Assembly (NCBI RefSeq): GCF_003286085.1
Contig: NW_020825317.1
Location: forward strand, 3,472,001 to 3,536,000
Reading direction: 5' to 3'
DNA: 64,000 nt
Source: Drosophila persimilis
Taxonomy: Eukaryota; Arthropoda; Insecta; Diptera; Drosophilidae
The notes beneath the pieces are model-generated. The model was not told the DNA's origin. It made no database searches and was given only the letters and a program-made list of their open reading frames with translations. The position numbers and the translations under genes were made by a program. Numbering within the stretch: the stretch's first letter is position 1; every line of letters starts with the position of its first letter. Positions 10,732-21,449 of the stretch are shown here, piece by piece.

Positions 10732-12840
10732 ATGGAAGTGACGGAGCTCAAGGCACAGTCCGAAGAGACCCAGTCCCACGCCTCATTCGAAGAGACTTCG
10801 CAGGAGGAGAAATATCATGAGGTGGAGGAGGAGACCCCCTTTGACCAGCGCGACTGGCATGCTATAGTACATAACCAGCAGGATGCAGAGCGGGAGATTG
10901 ACGAGCAGATGTTGGGATACGAGACCGATCTGGAGTATCTGACCCGTGTGGACGAACGGGACAAGCGGCGCCAGCAGTTGAGGGAGACCCTGGTCGAAGA
11001 GATGCCCTGGTCCGATGCCCGCTTCCTGACGATCAACGTGCGAAGCGCAAGGCCCCTTGAGTGCAGCTCTGATGAGGACTGGACGCGGATGCTTCAGGGT
11101 AATCTGGGGGCCACCGTGCGTGTGAAGGTCGGGCCGGCAACCTTCTGGTGTATTGGTGCGCTGCTGAATCGTCACAGCGGATTCTTTAGACCCCAGTCAC
11201 GGGAGGAGTACAGCCTGCCAGAGCTGACGCCGATTGGCTTTCGGGCCGCCTACGCCTGGATGCGCCTCCAGGAGCCCCTGAACTGCAGCGTGCAAAGCGA
11301 GCACAGTGAGCCCAACCAGATCGTGGATCTTCTGTTCACCGCCCAGCATCTGGACATTCGCGACCTGGAGATGCTATGCAACCGCTACCTCTGCTCATCC
11401 CACTTTACGGAGCGCCGGGCCCTGCAGGTTTACGTGCGGGCGAAGCATTACGGCAACATGGGGAGCATTTGCCAGCTGATGCTGAAGCGTGTGGGAAAAT
11501 ACTACCTGACGATGGTCGGTAGTCAGGAGTACACCGAAATGCCGCTGGAAGACATCTGCACCCTGTTGGAGCAGGACTCAATCGGCGTCAATACAGAACT
11601 TGAGGTTTTCTACGGTGCCCTCCGCTGGATGTGCATCGATCCCGAAGAGCGGCTGTCCGACTTGCCCCGCCTGATGGAATGCGTGCGCTTTACTCGAATG
11701 CCCCGCCCGAAGCTCTTGGAGATGTGGTTTTGCCTGTTTTCGGCCCGATGGGGCTTGCCCCTGGAGTGGTTCCAAGTGAGAGGGGATCCAATTATCTTAC
11801 GGGCCTTTGCCTACTGCCCCGGACTCTGGGAGCGTGTCAACAAGGCCGTGAGAGTGGCCAATCTGTGCCTTCAGTTCGATAACCATCAGGTGCTTATGGC
11901 CCTTATCCAGGCCTGCAGGCTGCAAATGGAGACACCGCGCGAGTGGATCTGCGACGAGAACTGCCCCTACCATGTCCACAATCGCACTCCGCCCCCCCAA
12001 GTCGACCTGTCCTCCAAGCAATTTCTCAGCTTTGCGATCTCCCTGGCGCAAGAGGATCGAGACCTGTTGCGCTCCAAGGAAAAGGACCTGACAAAGCTCT
12101 GGGAGCCACTGTGGGACCCGCAACGCGATCACCCCAACAATATCCCCTTTGATGAGATGTCCGATGACCTGCCAATGTCGTCCAGCGATGAAATCGATTG
12201 GCGATCGTCCAGCGATGATATCGACTGGTTTAGAGAACTTCTGCGAGAGGCACCTGAAGGCACGGATACTGACGACGATACCGATAATTTATCGGACATA
12301 TACGTGCCGTTCACGGACAGTCCGACCACATCCCCCAGAAACTCGCCGTTGATCAGCGCCACAAGCAGCCCCGCGACCAATACGCTGTGCAGGCAATCGA
12401 CGACCGCCTGGTTGTCGCACGTGCAGTTGAGTAGGCCTGGATCGGCATCGCCCAGATGCCTCCGAAGAAGGAGCGAAGCGCAAGAGGCGTCGCTGGCCAT
12501 CGATTGTGCCCCGCCCCTGAGCTGCAACGATAAAATGGAAGAGTTTTTGGTGCAAAACCAGTGTACACGTGACGACTGCGCTCGCTGGCGAAAGGAGCAC
12601 GGCTACTCACCGGACCCAAATGACACACAATTAAAGGCATTGTGCCAGTTCACTCATGACATGGGAAATCCCACTCTGATGGTGCCCTTCTTCCAGCTAT
12701 ACAAAGTGGGTTGCCCAGTCAAACCATTCGTGAAATTCATTAAAGATCCACCTCTCCGCAGGAGAGATGCAAAATCTTGGAGGAGCCATCCCCCAATGCA
12801 CAAGAGAAGCCGGACAAACGGGAAACATCGAATTCGCTAG
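10732..12840 (+). CDS. BTB-BACK domain protein, 702 aa
   Basis: A single uninterrupted frame encodes 702 residues. Residues 1-95 are acidic and charged. A BTB/POZ fold spans about 124-225 (VRVKVGPATFWCIGALLNRH, then SLPELTPIGFRAAYAWM). A BACK domain follows at about 226-345 (VNTELEVFYGALRWM, then MECVRFTRMP). A Cys/His-containing region around 350-415 may match a fly-specific extension seen in related BTB proteins (possibly DUF4734; from memory). Residues 475-530 are Ser/Asp/Glu-rich and contain a 9-residue tandem repeat (SSSDEIDWR, SSSDDIDWF). The last 30 residues are strongly basic. BTB-BACK proteins often act as Cullin-3 substrate adaptors, but no Kelch or MATH substrate domain is present, so that role is only inferred. 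The start has G at -3 and G at +4. There is no intron in the coding region. The exact orthologue is not recognised. Confidence 0.92.
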   Translation: MEVTELKAQSEETQSHASFEETSQEEKYHEVEEETPFDQRDWHAIVHNQQDAEREIDEQMLGYETDLEYLTRVDERDKRRQQLRETLVEEMPWSDARFLTINVRSARPLECSSDEDWTRMLQGNLGATVRVKVGPATFWCIGALLNRHSGFFRPQSREEYSLPELTPIGFRAAYAWMRLQEPLNCSVQSEHSEPNQIVDLLFTAQHLDIRDLEMLCNRYLCSSHFTERRALQVYVRAKHYGNMGSICQLMLKRVGKYYLTMVGSQEYTEMPLEDICTLLEQDSIGVNTELEVFYGALRWMCIDPEERLSDLPRLMECVRFTRMPRPKLLEMWFCLFSARWGLPLEWFQVRGDPIILRAFAYCPGLWERVNKAVRVANLCLQFDNHQVLMALIQACRLQMETPREWICDENCPYHVHNRTPPPQVDLSSKQFLSFAISLAQEDRDLLRSKEKDLTKLWEPLWDPQRDHPNNIPFDEMSDDLPMSSSDEIDWRSSSDDIDWFRELLREAPEGTDTDDDTDNLSDIYVPFTDSPTTSPRNSPLISATSSPATNTLCRQSTTAWLSHVQLSRPGSASPRCLRRRSEAQEASLAIDCAPPLSCNDKMEEFLVQNQCTRDDCARWRKEHGYSPDPNDTQLKALCQFTHDMGNPTLMVPFFQLYKVGCPVKPFVKFIKDPPLRRRDAKSWRSHPPMHKRSRTNGKHRIR

Positions 12841-12932
12841 CGGCCCAAGTACCTCAGACAGACATATCCGAAGAGCACTTTTCCCACTGAATCACACCTC
12901 CCCTCTCCTTGAACTTCGATTGATTGTGTAAA

Positions 12933-12938
12933 ATTAAA
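12933..12938 (+). promoter_or_regulatory. possible polyadenylation signal of the BTB gene
   Basis: ATTAAA, a common variant of AATAAA, lies about 95 bases after the stop codon, and a T-rich/A-rich stretch follows. No canonical AATAAA is seen closer. Confidence 0.4.
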
Positions 12939-13841
12939 TTTGTAGTTAAAAAAACAAATATTTGGCGCCGCAAAAGATTTATTCGTATTCCTTCGTTTTT
13001 CAATTGTGTAGAGTCCTTCACTGATTGATTTCATAATTCCTGCAGGATTCCTTTCATTTAATTAAGTCAATTTATGCCCATAAATTAATTTAAACTTTTT
13101 GAGCTGCCATCTCCCTCCCTCTCTCTCTCTCTCTCTCTCTCGCTCTCTATGCTCAAACAGATTTCGAGCGTTTCCTCAAATGGATTTCTTGTGTTTTGAC
13201 AATGGCTAAAAACAATTTTGGAAGCAGCAGGTGCGGCACCCAGGAACGCAGGAGAGACAGAGAGGGAGAGAGAGAGCTGACAAGTGGCCCCCGAAGAGGA
13301 TAGAGCACAGAGGGACCGAGGGACCGAGGGGCCGAGGGTACCGACGACAGCAGAGCAATGCAATGGCTGGCGCCCAAATCGAAAACAGCCATAGAAAAGG
13401 TACTCTGGCATTCCGTATTGGGGTCAGCGTGTGTTTAAGATCCGATTCATTAGTGCTCCCCATCGCTGCTGGGGCGGCACATCAATTTATAATTTGAAAA
13501 TATCCAGGGAAATTATTAATATTGCCTGTTCATCGATTAATACTTGCTGTTCGTCGAAGATTTGTAACCCATTGCTGTCGATCGTTTGGAATCATCATGT
13601 TTTGGTCCGTTCTTAATATCTGGTCCGTTCCTTAATATCATTTCTAATAATATTTTTCGTTTCAAGACTTCTTATTTATGTCTGAATATACATCTTAAGG
13701 TCCACTTTTTACATGATTTATGTACTATCCGTTCTGCCTTAGTATTTTCTTATAATGATATATGTATACATATGCGCCTTTCCGCCCTTCATTTTGATGT
13801 AAAAAAAGATACGAATAAAAATTGTCCCGATTTTGTAGGCG
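12939..13841. other. 3' flank with (CT)n tract and GGGACCGA repeats
   Basis: Noncoding. It holds a (CT)n run at about 13110-13148, which can serve as a GAGA-factor type site, and a short GAGGGACC tandem repeat near 13308-13340. No gene was recognised. Confidence 0.5.
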
Positions 13842-13930
13842 ATTAGATAGCATTTTTTTAGCTCGATGTTCAATTCAAAAGATGGGGTTCATCGAGTTTT
13901 AATAATGAGAGAAATATGTGGTCGTAAAAG
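13842..13930 (+). repeat. fragment of a variant DINE-like repeat
   Basis: The segments GATAGCATTTT, AAAAGATGGGGTTCATCGA and ATATGTGGTCG recur in order, inverted, at 37675-37765. There they adjoin a DINE-like 5' half and the block GGTCGGAAACG shared with full-length DINE copies. This points to a third variant with a different middle section. Confidence 0.5.
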
Positions 13931-14039
13931 TATACGAAACAGAAGTCGACATTCGCTTAATCTAGTAATATGGTAAAATCTGCGAAACGAAACAGAATTA
14001 AAGCATTTAATTTATTTTAAAAGGGGATTAATTTAGACT

Positions 14040-15240
14040 TCTACCAGGAACGTACGCGGACGACGTACTAAGCTACAGCCTGCCGTGGAATGCGAGGCCC
14101 TGTGCGAGGACGGCTACACGGCGGACAACCTGATAGCTAATATGAATATCGTTCCTAATAGAGAACTCAGAGCACTTTAAGATGGTGCCCCGATCGCTGG
14201 GCAGCTCTCGAACGCGCCGCCGCCACGCTTCCCAGTTCGCCAGCAACATGTGCCAGCCGGGGCAGGGTAGCTTCTCCGCTGGGACCTACTCCTCGCTCTA
14301 TCCCAAGTCCACCGTCACTTTCACGGCCACCTCCTTATCGGCGGCCTTCCTAGGCCAGTCCACCGCCTCGTCGCCGGCTGCGAAGCGAGCCAGACACAGC
14401 CACCCCTCAGCCTGTGCTACTGTCACGGCCAGCAGCGTTCACCAGTCGCTTGCAGCCGCATCTATGTCGACGACAGATCCGTCTTCCATCGACTAGGCCC
14501 TCCAGCAAGCTCCCCAGAAGATCACCCGCTTCACCCAGGTAGGATCTGTTGCCGGATCAGGAACCCCACCCCGCTGCATCAACTGCCGCGGCATGAAACA
14601 TCTGAAGCGACAGCCAAGCTGCCATCAAATCAAATCACGATCAACTGTATGGCAGAGGAACCGGCCAGACATGGCACTACAAGCCAAGGGGGCTGCCACG
14701 ACGAGGAGGATATTCGCATTTCAATGGCCACCTGTAAGCTCATCATAAAAGAGCCATTCAAGCAACTAAAGAGAATTGGTGGCAATTAGGGCTACGATTT
14801 CGCATAGCTCGGCAAACATGGCCGAACATAAATAGAAAGCGCACCTCTGGGCTCTGCGATCTCTGCAGAAGACGGTGCAGCGCAGTCATACGTTCCCTTA
14901 CAGGACATTTGCTAATAGGACCCATGCAAACAGGCCGGTTGCTTCCTACAATGATAATTGTCATAATTGTCGGGAAGATGAAGAGGAGGAGATGGTGGAA
15001 CACCTCTTCTACTCATGTCCAGCTCTCAGCAGAAAAAGCCAAAAACATTTAGGCTCTCCCTTCATATATGACATTTCAGAAATTTCCACAATATGTCCCA
15101 GAAAGATAGCAAATTTCGGATGGGATAACTGCTGACATCACGTCTCACAAGGGAGAAGAGGAGAAGACCCAAGGCCGAAACCGACCTAAGTGTGACGGGT
15201 TCCTAGCGATCCTGACAGCCACCTCTACCTAGCCTAACCT
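14040..15240 (+). mobile_element. degenerate LOA-like non-LTR retrotransposon
   Basis: The 5' part (14040-14760) reads as pieces of an ORF1/gag-like protein, including CINCRGMKHLKRQPSC, a possible worn zinc knuckle. The 3' part (about 14770-15135) encodes the C-terminal region that follows RNase H in LOA/I-type elements: WPNINRKRTSGLCDLCRRR, SLTGHLLIGP, then after a frameshift CHNCREDEEEEMVEHLFYSC, a C-x2-C-x10-H-x4-C pattern, and CPALSRKSQKHLG. Endonuclease and reverse transcriptase are missing between them. The 3' end carries CCTAGCCTAACCTAACG near 15227-15243. The clade name is by motif memory and could be a neighbouring RNase H-bearing clade. Confidence 0.7.
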
Positions 15241-15243
15241 AAC

Positions 15244-16688
15244 GTAGGCAAACCATAAATTTGATTGATCTCCGATCTTAGTCGCTATTAAAGCTTCATT
15301 TAACATTAGTTCAAAAATGTCTTTTCTTCAGATACGCACCCTTTATTCCCACTACAAAGGGGGAGGTCGAGTCTTGGAAAAGGTGAAGCATACGTATCTG
15401 CGTGTGTGGTGCACACGTTTCATGTCTTAACGAGTTGGAAAGATTATTATTACATTATTATTTTGTCGGCGAGCTATTCAACAGCAAATACCACAAGGTG
15501 TAACCACCCAAGAGGCAGCTACTGCCCCACATCCAAACATCCGCATCGTCTTTTGCCCTGTTTTCGTGTGCTTTTGTATGGAGCTTACAATAACAATAAA
15601 TTTCAATTTTTCACGCGCAAACACAAACACAGACCGCACACGATTGCATTCATGGAAATTGCTGCCTCCTGCTGCTGCTGCTTCCGGTTGCTGCTGGCTG
15701 CTGTTCTACGTTTTTGGGGGTGGCACACAGCCCTTGAGCAGCTTGTGCTTCCAGCAATTTATGCGCTTTACGCGCTTTTGCTAAATAAATTTATAATGCA
15801 AGCACACAGACAAAAATGCACACATACACAGAAAGACAGACAGAGAGAGAGAGAGAGGTTCAGATACAGATACGCAGACAGATAGTCGGGGATAGGAAGT
15901 TCCAGTAACAGTTACAGTTTCACAGCATCCATCCGCACCGACAAAACTTTAGTGAGTTTTAGAACGTTTTGTCCTCTTTCTGGTTTCGCTAGGAGGAGGA
16001 GGCACTGCCTGCACTGCCTGGTTAGCGCTACTTTAGATACATTTGTATCTACGATAAGTCTCAGCGCCATGCATGTGGTACACCCCTGGCGCTGGTACTG
16101 CTGCTGCACCTCCTTCTGCGTTTCTGTATGTGCGTGAATTACGAAAATTTTCTTGCAATTAAAATTTGTTGCTTTCTGGGTATCATAATTTTATAAGTTT
16201 TGGGGGAAACTGGAGCTGGATACTGCTTACTGGCAGAAGTCTTCATTCCGCAGTCCTCGTGGCACATAACAAATTACAAAAAGCTTTATGCATATGCTTA
16301 TAACATACTCGTACCATATATCTATGTATGTAGATGTGGGGTGACAGAAAGTACCATTAGGGAAATATTATGGCTACATTTTGGTTTTCAATCCGCTCTG
16401 CTCTTTAAGAAGTGGGCTAAACGCAGGAAATAATTTGATGGATAGCTGGGACTGCTGGGACTTAAGAGGTCTAATCAAGAACCGTAATTAATTTGTTTTT
16501 TATATTCTTGTAACCAAACAAATTATCCACTTAGAACAGCCGCAAAACAGAATCAAATATTCCAATAGTCTACTTTAAGGATAATCCGTCCAAGTCCACC
16601 AATATTTTTACACTTTAAGTTATAACAAACAATATGATGACTTTAAATGGCTTCAAAAAAAATGAGCGGAACAATTTTGATCTTTTTT
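15244..16688. other. noncoding, no recognised gene
   Basis: No gene recognised. CTG-rich (15660-15710) and (AG)n (15838-15858) low-complexity tracts account for the longer open frames here. Confidence 0.5.
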
Positions 16689-17110
16689 GTACCCGGTACT
16701 CAGTCAGTATATATTTGAGGTTATGATTTATGTTATTTATACAACATATTTTATATGTCGTTTGATGTCGCTGTTCGAAAAAAAGAAATATAAATCGTTC
16801 CATTTTCGTTCAATTTTATGCTACCATTTTTATTTACAAATTCTGCGGGGCGAAGTTTTGAAATATTTTTGTAGCAGTGACATATCACAGAAGTCTGGAT
16901 CCAAAACATCGTTGCTCTAGCTCTTATAGTCTTTGAGCACTAGACGCTAATGGGGACGGCCAGACGGACGGACAGAGAGACATGGCTCAATCGACTCGGC
17001 TATTGATGCTGATCAAGAATATATATATTTTATGGGGTCGGAAACGATTCCTTCTGGATGTTACACACATCCACTTTTACCACAAATCTCATTTTTGAGT
17101 ATCGGGTATA
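16689..17110 (+). repeat. DINE-1-like repeat, AT-rich subfamily, deleted middle
   Basis: It begins with a worn subterminal repeat (TACCCGGTACTCAGTCAGTA, about 16690-16709) and the AT-rich body of the subfamily also seen at 1-345 and 23.2 kb. It then joins the conserved 3' half: CGAAGTTTTGAAATATTTTT, the short GGACGG/CAGACGG microsatellite, the (TA)n zone near 17021, GGGTCGGAAACGATTCC and the terminus GAGTATCGGGTATA ending near 17110. Confidence 0.8.
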
Positions 17111-20100
17111 AAAAGGGGGGTAGTACGCAGGTTACTTCTTAGCTCAGTGCATATACATATGTACATGTTTTTATTTACAAACTCACAGCGCTGTTGATAG
17201 TCTAGTACCGCTTACTCCATTCGTAATCGTTGAGCTCAATGATAACGTTGGTGCATACTTCTGAGGAAAGAAAACATAGTTAATACTATTATATGCACAC
17301 AAGCGTACTGAAGTGTACGGCTTTGCAATTTCAAAGAAAGAAAAATGTTACTCTCATACCCATAAGCTCCCAAAACCATTATGTTGTCTGGACTGCATAA
17401 CTAAATGTATATATAGTATATGCTTTAGCCTAGCATATGAAATCTAGAGTTAAAATGGCGGTGTACAATATCGACGAGTAACTACGATCCTCTATTGACG
17501 TTGTTGTTAACCGCTACTGGGGACACATGTCAGCCAGGCTGACAAGAATTGCGCCTCTTGAAGAATCCAACGATAAGGCAATCAATCCGAGATCATAACG
17601 GGATTCCTCTGTCACGGCTAAATCTGTTGTCGATGGGGTCTGCACACTAGTTCATCCGATTAGCTGCATCGTTGCCGACCAGGTTTGATGTCGGTCTGCT
17701 CAGTACACTTTTACTGAAGGCTCGATGAAGCGGATGGCGTCAATTAAGCCGGAAAAAGATTCCGAGGCGTACACTAAATAAAATAATTTAAGAATCTCGA
17801 GCACGTTTTAGTTAGTGATTTTATCCAACACTCGATTGCTGGAAATATGGGAAGGCAAAGGGAAGCTTACTCGCAGTACAATAGGGATACCTCTGTATCT
17901 GTATCTGTCTTTCACAGTATCTTGCTTGTATTGCTGAATTGTATTAAGAACCTCTTTCTCGTCGCCAACCGCCATCAGAGACACTCTTTTGAAAGGGTTC
18001 CTTTCATGCTCAGGACACCTTCTGTATTCTGTCCGAAAACAAGGGACAACTTTACAACATACTATATATAATTAAACTGAGATTTTAGGTTGCCTTCTGG
18101 TTTTGGTCGTTGGCACTTTATAAAATTCTAATAAGCTTGTTCGGCGTGAGGCAAGTGGCATGTGGTATACGGCCTGTGGCCCGATTAGGCACAAACAAAT
18201 GGCAGACTACAGGCCAGGGCCAGGGCCAGCGGCTTCGGTCAGCTTAAAAGCTTGCCTCAATAGCCACACCTGTAGCCCCTAATGCGACAGTCGGGAATGC
18301 TCTGCACTGCCACGAATTCTGCAAAAAAAAAAACAGCTACATGGTAAGATCATAGGATCCAAGTAATTAAGATACACACACAGAGTATGAGATGTGGACA
18401 GGAAGAAAGACTAAGTCGAAAAAAGTTGTTTTTTTAGTTTATATTTATGTCAAAGAAAGGTGTCCTAAATGTGTAAATATTCTGTTCGGTCTGATCTAAA
18501 ATAGGTTATCGTGCGAGTTTTTTTTTCTAGTGTACGGCACACACACACTCGCGGACAGACACTCTCGTATGCAAATGCGTCCATGTTAATGCCACAAATG
18601 CGCCTTAAATTATGTTAAGCACTTGCCAGCGTCGCTCCCAAGGCATAGGGTAAAGGCGGAGGCTGCTGGCTGCCTGGCTACTGGTGCTGGCGGAACGTTG
18701 ATGGCTTAGGCTCATTTATAAATCGACGACAGTAAATTATAAATGGAATTACTATTACAACTACCAGGGTACCCTCTTGTGCTTCTCTCTTTCCACTTCA
18801 CCACTTTGTGTGTGTGTGTGTGTGTGCTTACATCAACGCCTTTTGTAAATTTGAGCTGGCGGCTGTCCTTAGCAGACGCACAGGATATCAGCACATATGT
18901 ATGTACGAACGCCGCACAAGGAGTGAGGCACAAATATAGTTAGTCAGGCAGTGAGAGAGAAATAAAGACAGACAGAGTGAAAGACAGAGAGAGAGAGAGA
19001 GAGAGAGATAGAGAGAGAGATAGAGAGAACGAAAGATGGAAAGACAGTGAAAGAAAGAGACATCTATAGCTATTGAGACAGAGAAAGAATGAGTGTCGCC
19101 TGCACAAACACATGAATGCTGCAGTATATTAAAGTTCAAAAAGGCAGCGACAGAATGACTTAGAGGACACAATCCTGCCTCCTCACAAAGAGCTAAAAGA
19201 AGCGCCACGCACAAGCAGGGTGGGAGGTAAAAAGCAAGGGGTAAGGGAGAGGCACCACTGACAGCATCTGCCATTTCGATGTGGGGGTGTCTGGCGAAAG
19301 TTGAACAACGCCAAAAGCCAGAGGATGACAACATGCCCAAAAAAGCATGCCAGAAAGAAAGAAGGAAGCGAGAAGCAGAAAAATAGAAAGAAAGAATCGG
19401 GAACAGAGACACAGATGAAGAAAGAGAGAGAAAGAGAGATATTGGTGAAAAAAAAAAAAAAAAATGAGCCCGGACATTGGCATGTTGGGCCAAAACGAAG
19501 GACAAACAAGTTCCGAGCCCACAGCGTCTCCAGGGAGGAGAGCGTGAGGTGATCCTGCTTTTGGTGCAAAACTTCAGACAGGAACTGGAGCTGGAATGCA
19601 TCACGAGGCCATCACATTTCAAGGATCACGAGACAGCGAGGAACAAGCAAGAGTTCTACCTAAAGAAGAGGAGTGTTCCTCTAGAGAGATTTCTGAGGTA
19701 TCTCCTCATGTCACAAGCTTTTGGATGACTCTGGGATTTGGTTCCCTGATCACTTCATTTTAGAGGAAGTGTTTTATTGAGTTCTAGATTTTAATTATAC
19801 CATTTCATGTATTGCTAATCAAAAGCAGACCACATCGGGATAAGCTATTACTCATGATACCCTAAGACATCCTATAGAATTAATCGTGATAGCGCTGGTA
19901 GCAGGGGCGTGACTCACGCAGCCATCGCTTGGGGGAGCTTTGAGCGGTTTCATCGAGGATTTGTGCTTAGTTGAGAGCTGAAGAAAAAGATGGAGGGCCT
20001 CGCGAGTTTTGCCATTTGGCGACTTGGCAGCTGGTCTCCTCACCACCCATTCTTCCCCGTCCCAGAGCAGTGCAGCTCCTCATACGAAACGACGACATGG

Positions 20101-21449
20101 TCGGATGGCTTAGGAAGTAATTTTAGCATTGTAAATCCTTTTGGAAAATTATAGCGACAGTCAGCTTGTAGTTAGTGGCAGCAGGCAGAAGGCCAGGGGC
20201 GGAGGACGTACGAGTACCGCGCACACCCTGCACACTTGAACACACTCGTAGATGGAGACGTAGACAGGGCTATCATAAGATCAGGCACACACAAATTGTG
20301 TTAGCAGTGCTCCAAAATGCACAAAAATTGTGTAAAAACACAAACAAATCCGTATGGGAATGGAAGTTGCTGGAGATGTGATACGGCCAGCCCACACGCA
20401 TATGCGAGAGTCGCGCGCGAAAATATTCGTATTCATATGACAGTCTGCTATGGGCGAACGGAACGGGAACCCCCTGGTTGGCCTGGTTGAGACACCCAAG
20501 AAAGCCACAGCCAAGCCAGAGTAACATCCAAAGCCAGAGATGAGACTGAAGCTGGAGCTTGAGCTAAGGCCAAAAGCAGCTGCAGTTGGAAGGCAGACCG
20601 AAGACCGCCGCCGGCTGAAAGGCAAAGTGAGTCACATAAATTTCACTGGCTAAAAGAAGTAATACAAAACGAAAACACGGAGAATTCAGAAAAAAAACAC
20701 CGAAAATAAAGAAGAAAGAACGGATACAAAGCTTTCAATACTCTTCAAACTGGCCATCAAAAGCCACACATGTAAATATATGGGAATCGATTGTTATGAC
20801 CATATAATTCTAATCAAAGATCTATAAAAAAAAGGCGCAGCTTGAAGAATTTCTGAATATATAAACTAGACCCCAGCGTGAATATATTGACTATATTCAT
20901 GATACTTTAATGAGTTCTTTTACGAATCTTACGGATTCAAACTCAGCTCAAAACACTAGTACCCACGGCTAACAAAAAGGGCATCAAATGATATATAACG
21001 CATGCTTCCCCAATTTCCAAGTGCCCTTCTTCTTTATATAAAATATGTGCGGCAATTCAACCTACATATGCACATAACCATGCGGCGATGTACACACAGA
21101 TATCTGCATTTGGGTTATGGCTTAGATTTATTCCACCATTCGATTGAGGCTCCACATGCGAGTTCTCGTAGATTCCCACAAAAGTCATCTGAGTGGCAGG
21201 GATTTGTGGGTTTACTGTCGAAAAATATCGAAATCGTTATGTAAGATGGGTGGCGACCGCACCTACTGGTAATTCCACTACGCAAAGGAACCCCTGTAAA
21301 ATGCTAATGAGTATGCAACACTAATAAGAGCTGCTCACGAATTATTGAATCCCATTAAAGTGGAGGAACAATCGCGACCATTTTGTGACAGAAAAGTAGC
21401 TGAAAGGGATGGAAAGAAGTGAACAAAGAAAAAGTTCATATAAGTTCTC
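17111..21449. other. noncoding with (GT)n and (GA)n microsatellites
   Basis: No gene was identified in 4.3 kb. The (GT)n run at 18804-18827 and the long GA-rich tract at about 18948-19035 explain the Ser/Leu-rich 244-aa minus-strand frame at 18888-19622, which is best seen as chance. A poly-A run sits at 19447-19463. The part from 17450 to 17780 has even base use and may be old transposon or gene debris, but no protein motif was recognised. Confidence 0.45.
18804..19035. repeat. (GT)n and (GA)n microsatellite cluster
   Basis: An uninterrupted (GT)n run lies at 18804-18827, followed about 120 bases later by a GA/GATA tract to 19035. Such GAGAG arrays are potential binding sites for GAGA-factor type proteins, which is inference only. 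Confidence 0.8.

Noticed and set aside
17202-17460. Minus-strand pair of short exon-like segments around a 99-base intron (GGTATGAG ... TTTCCTCAG)
   Set aside because: The joined frames give only very short peptides, none recognisable, and the readings with better composition are in incompatible phases across the junction.
18888-19622. 244-codon minus-strand open frame
   Set aside because: It reads through GA-rich microsatellites, giving Ser/Leu/Phe repeats. No domain, no conserved start and overlapping frames of similar length.
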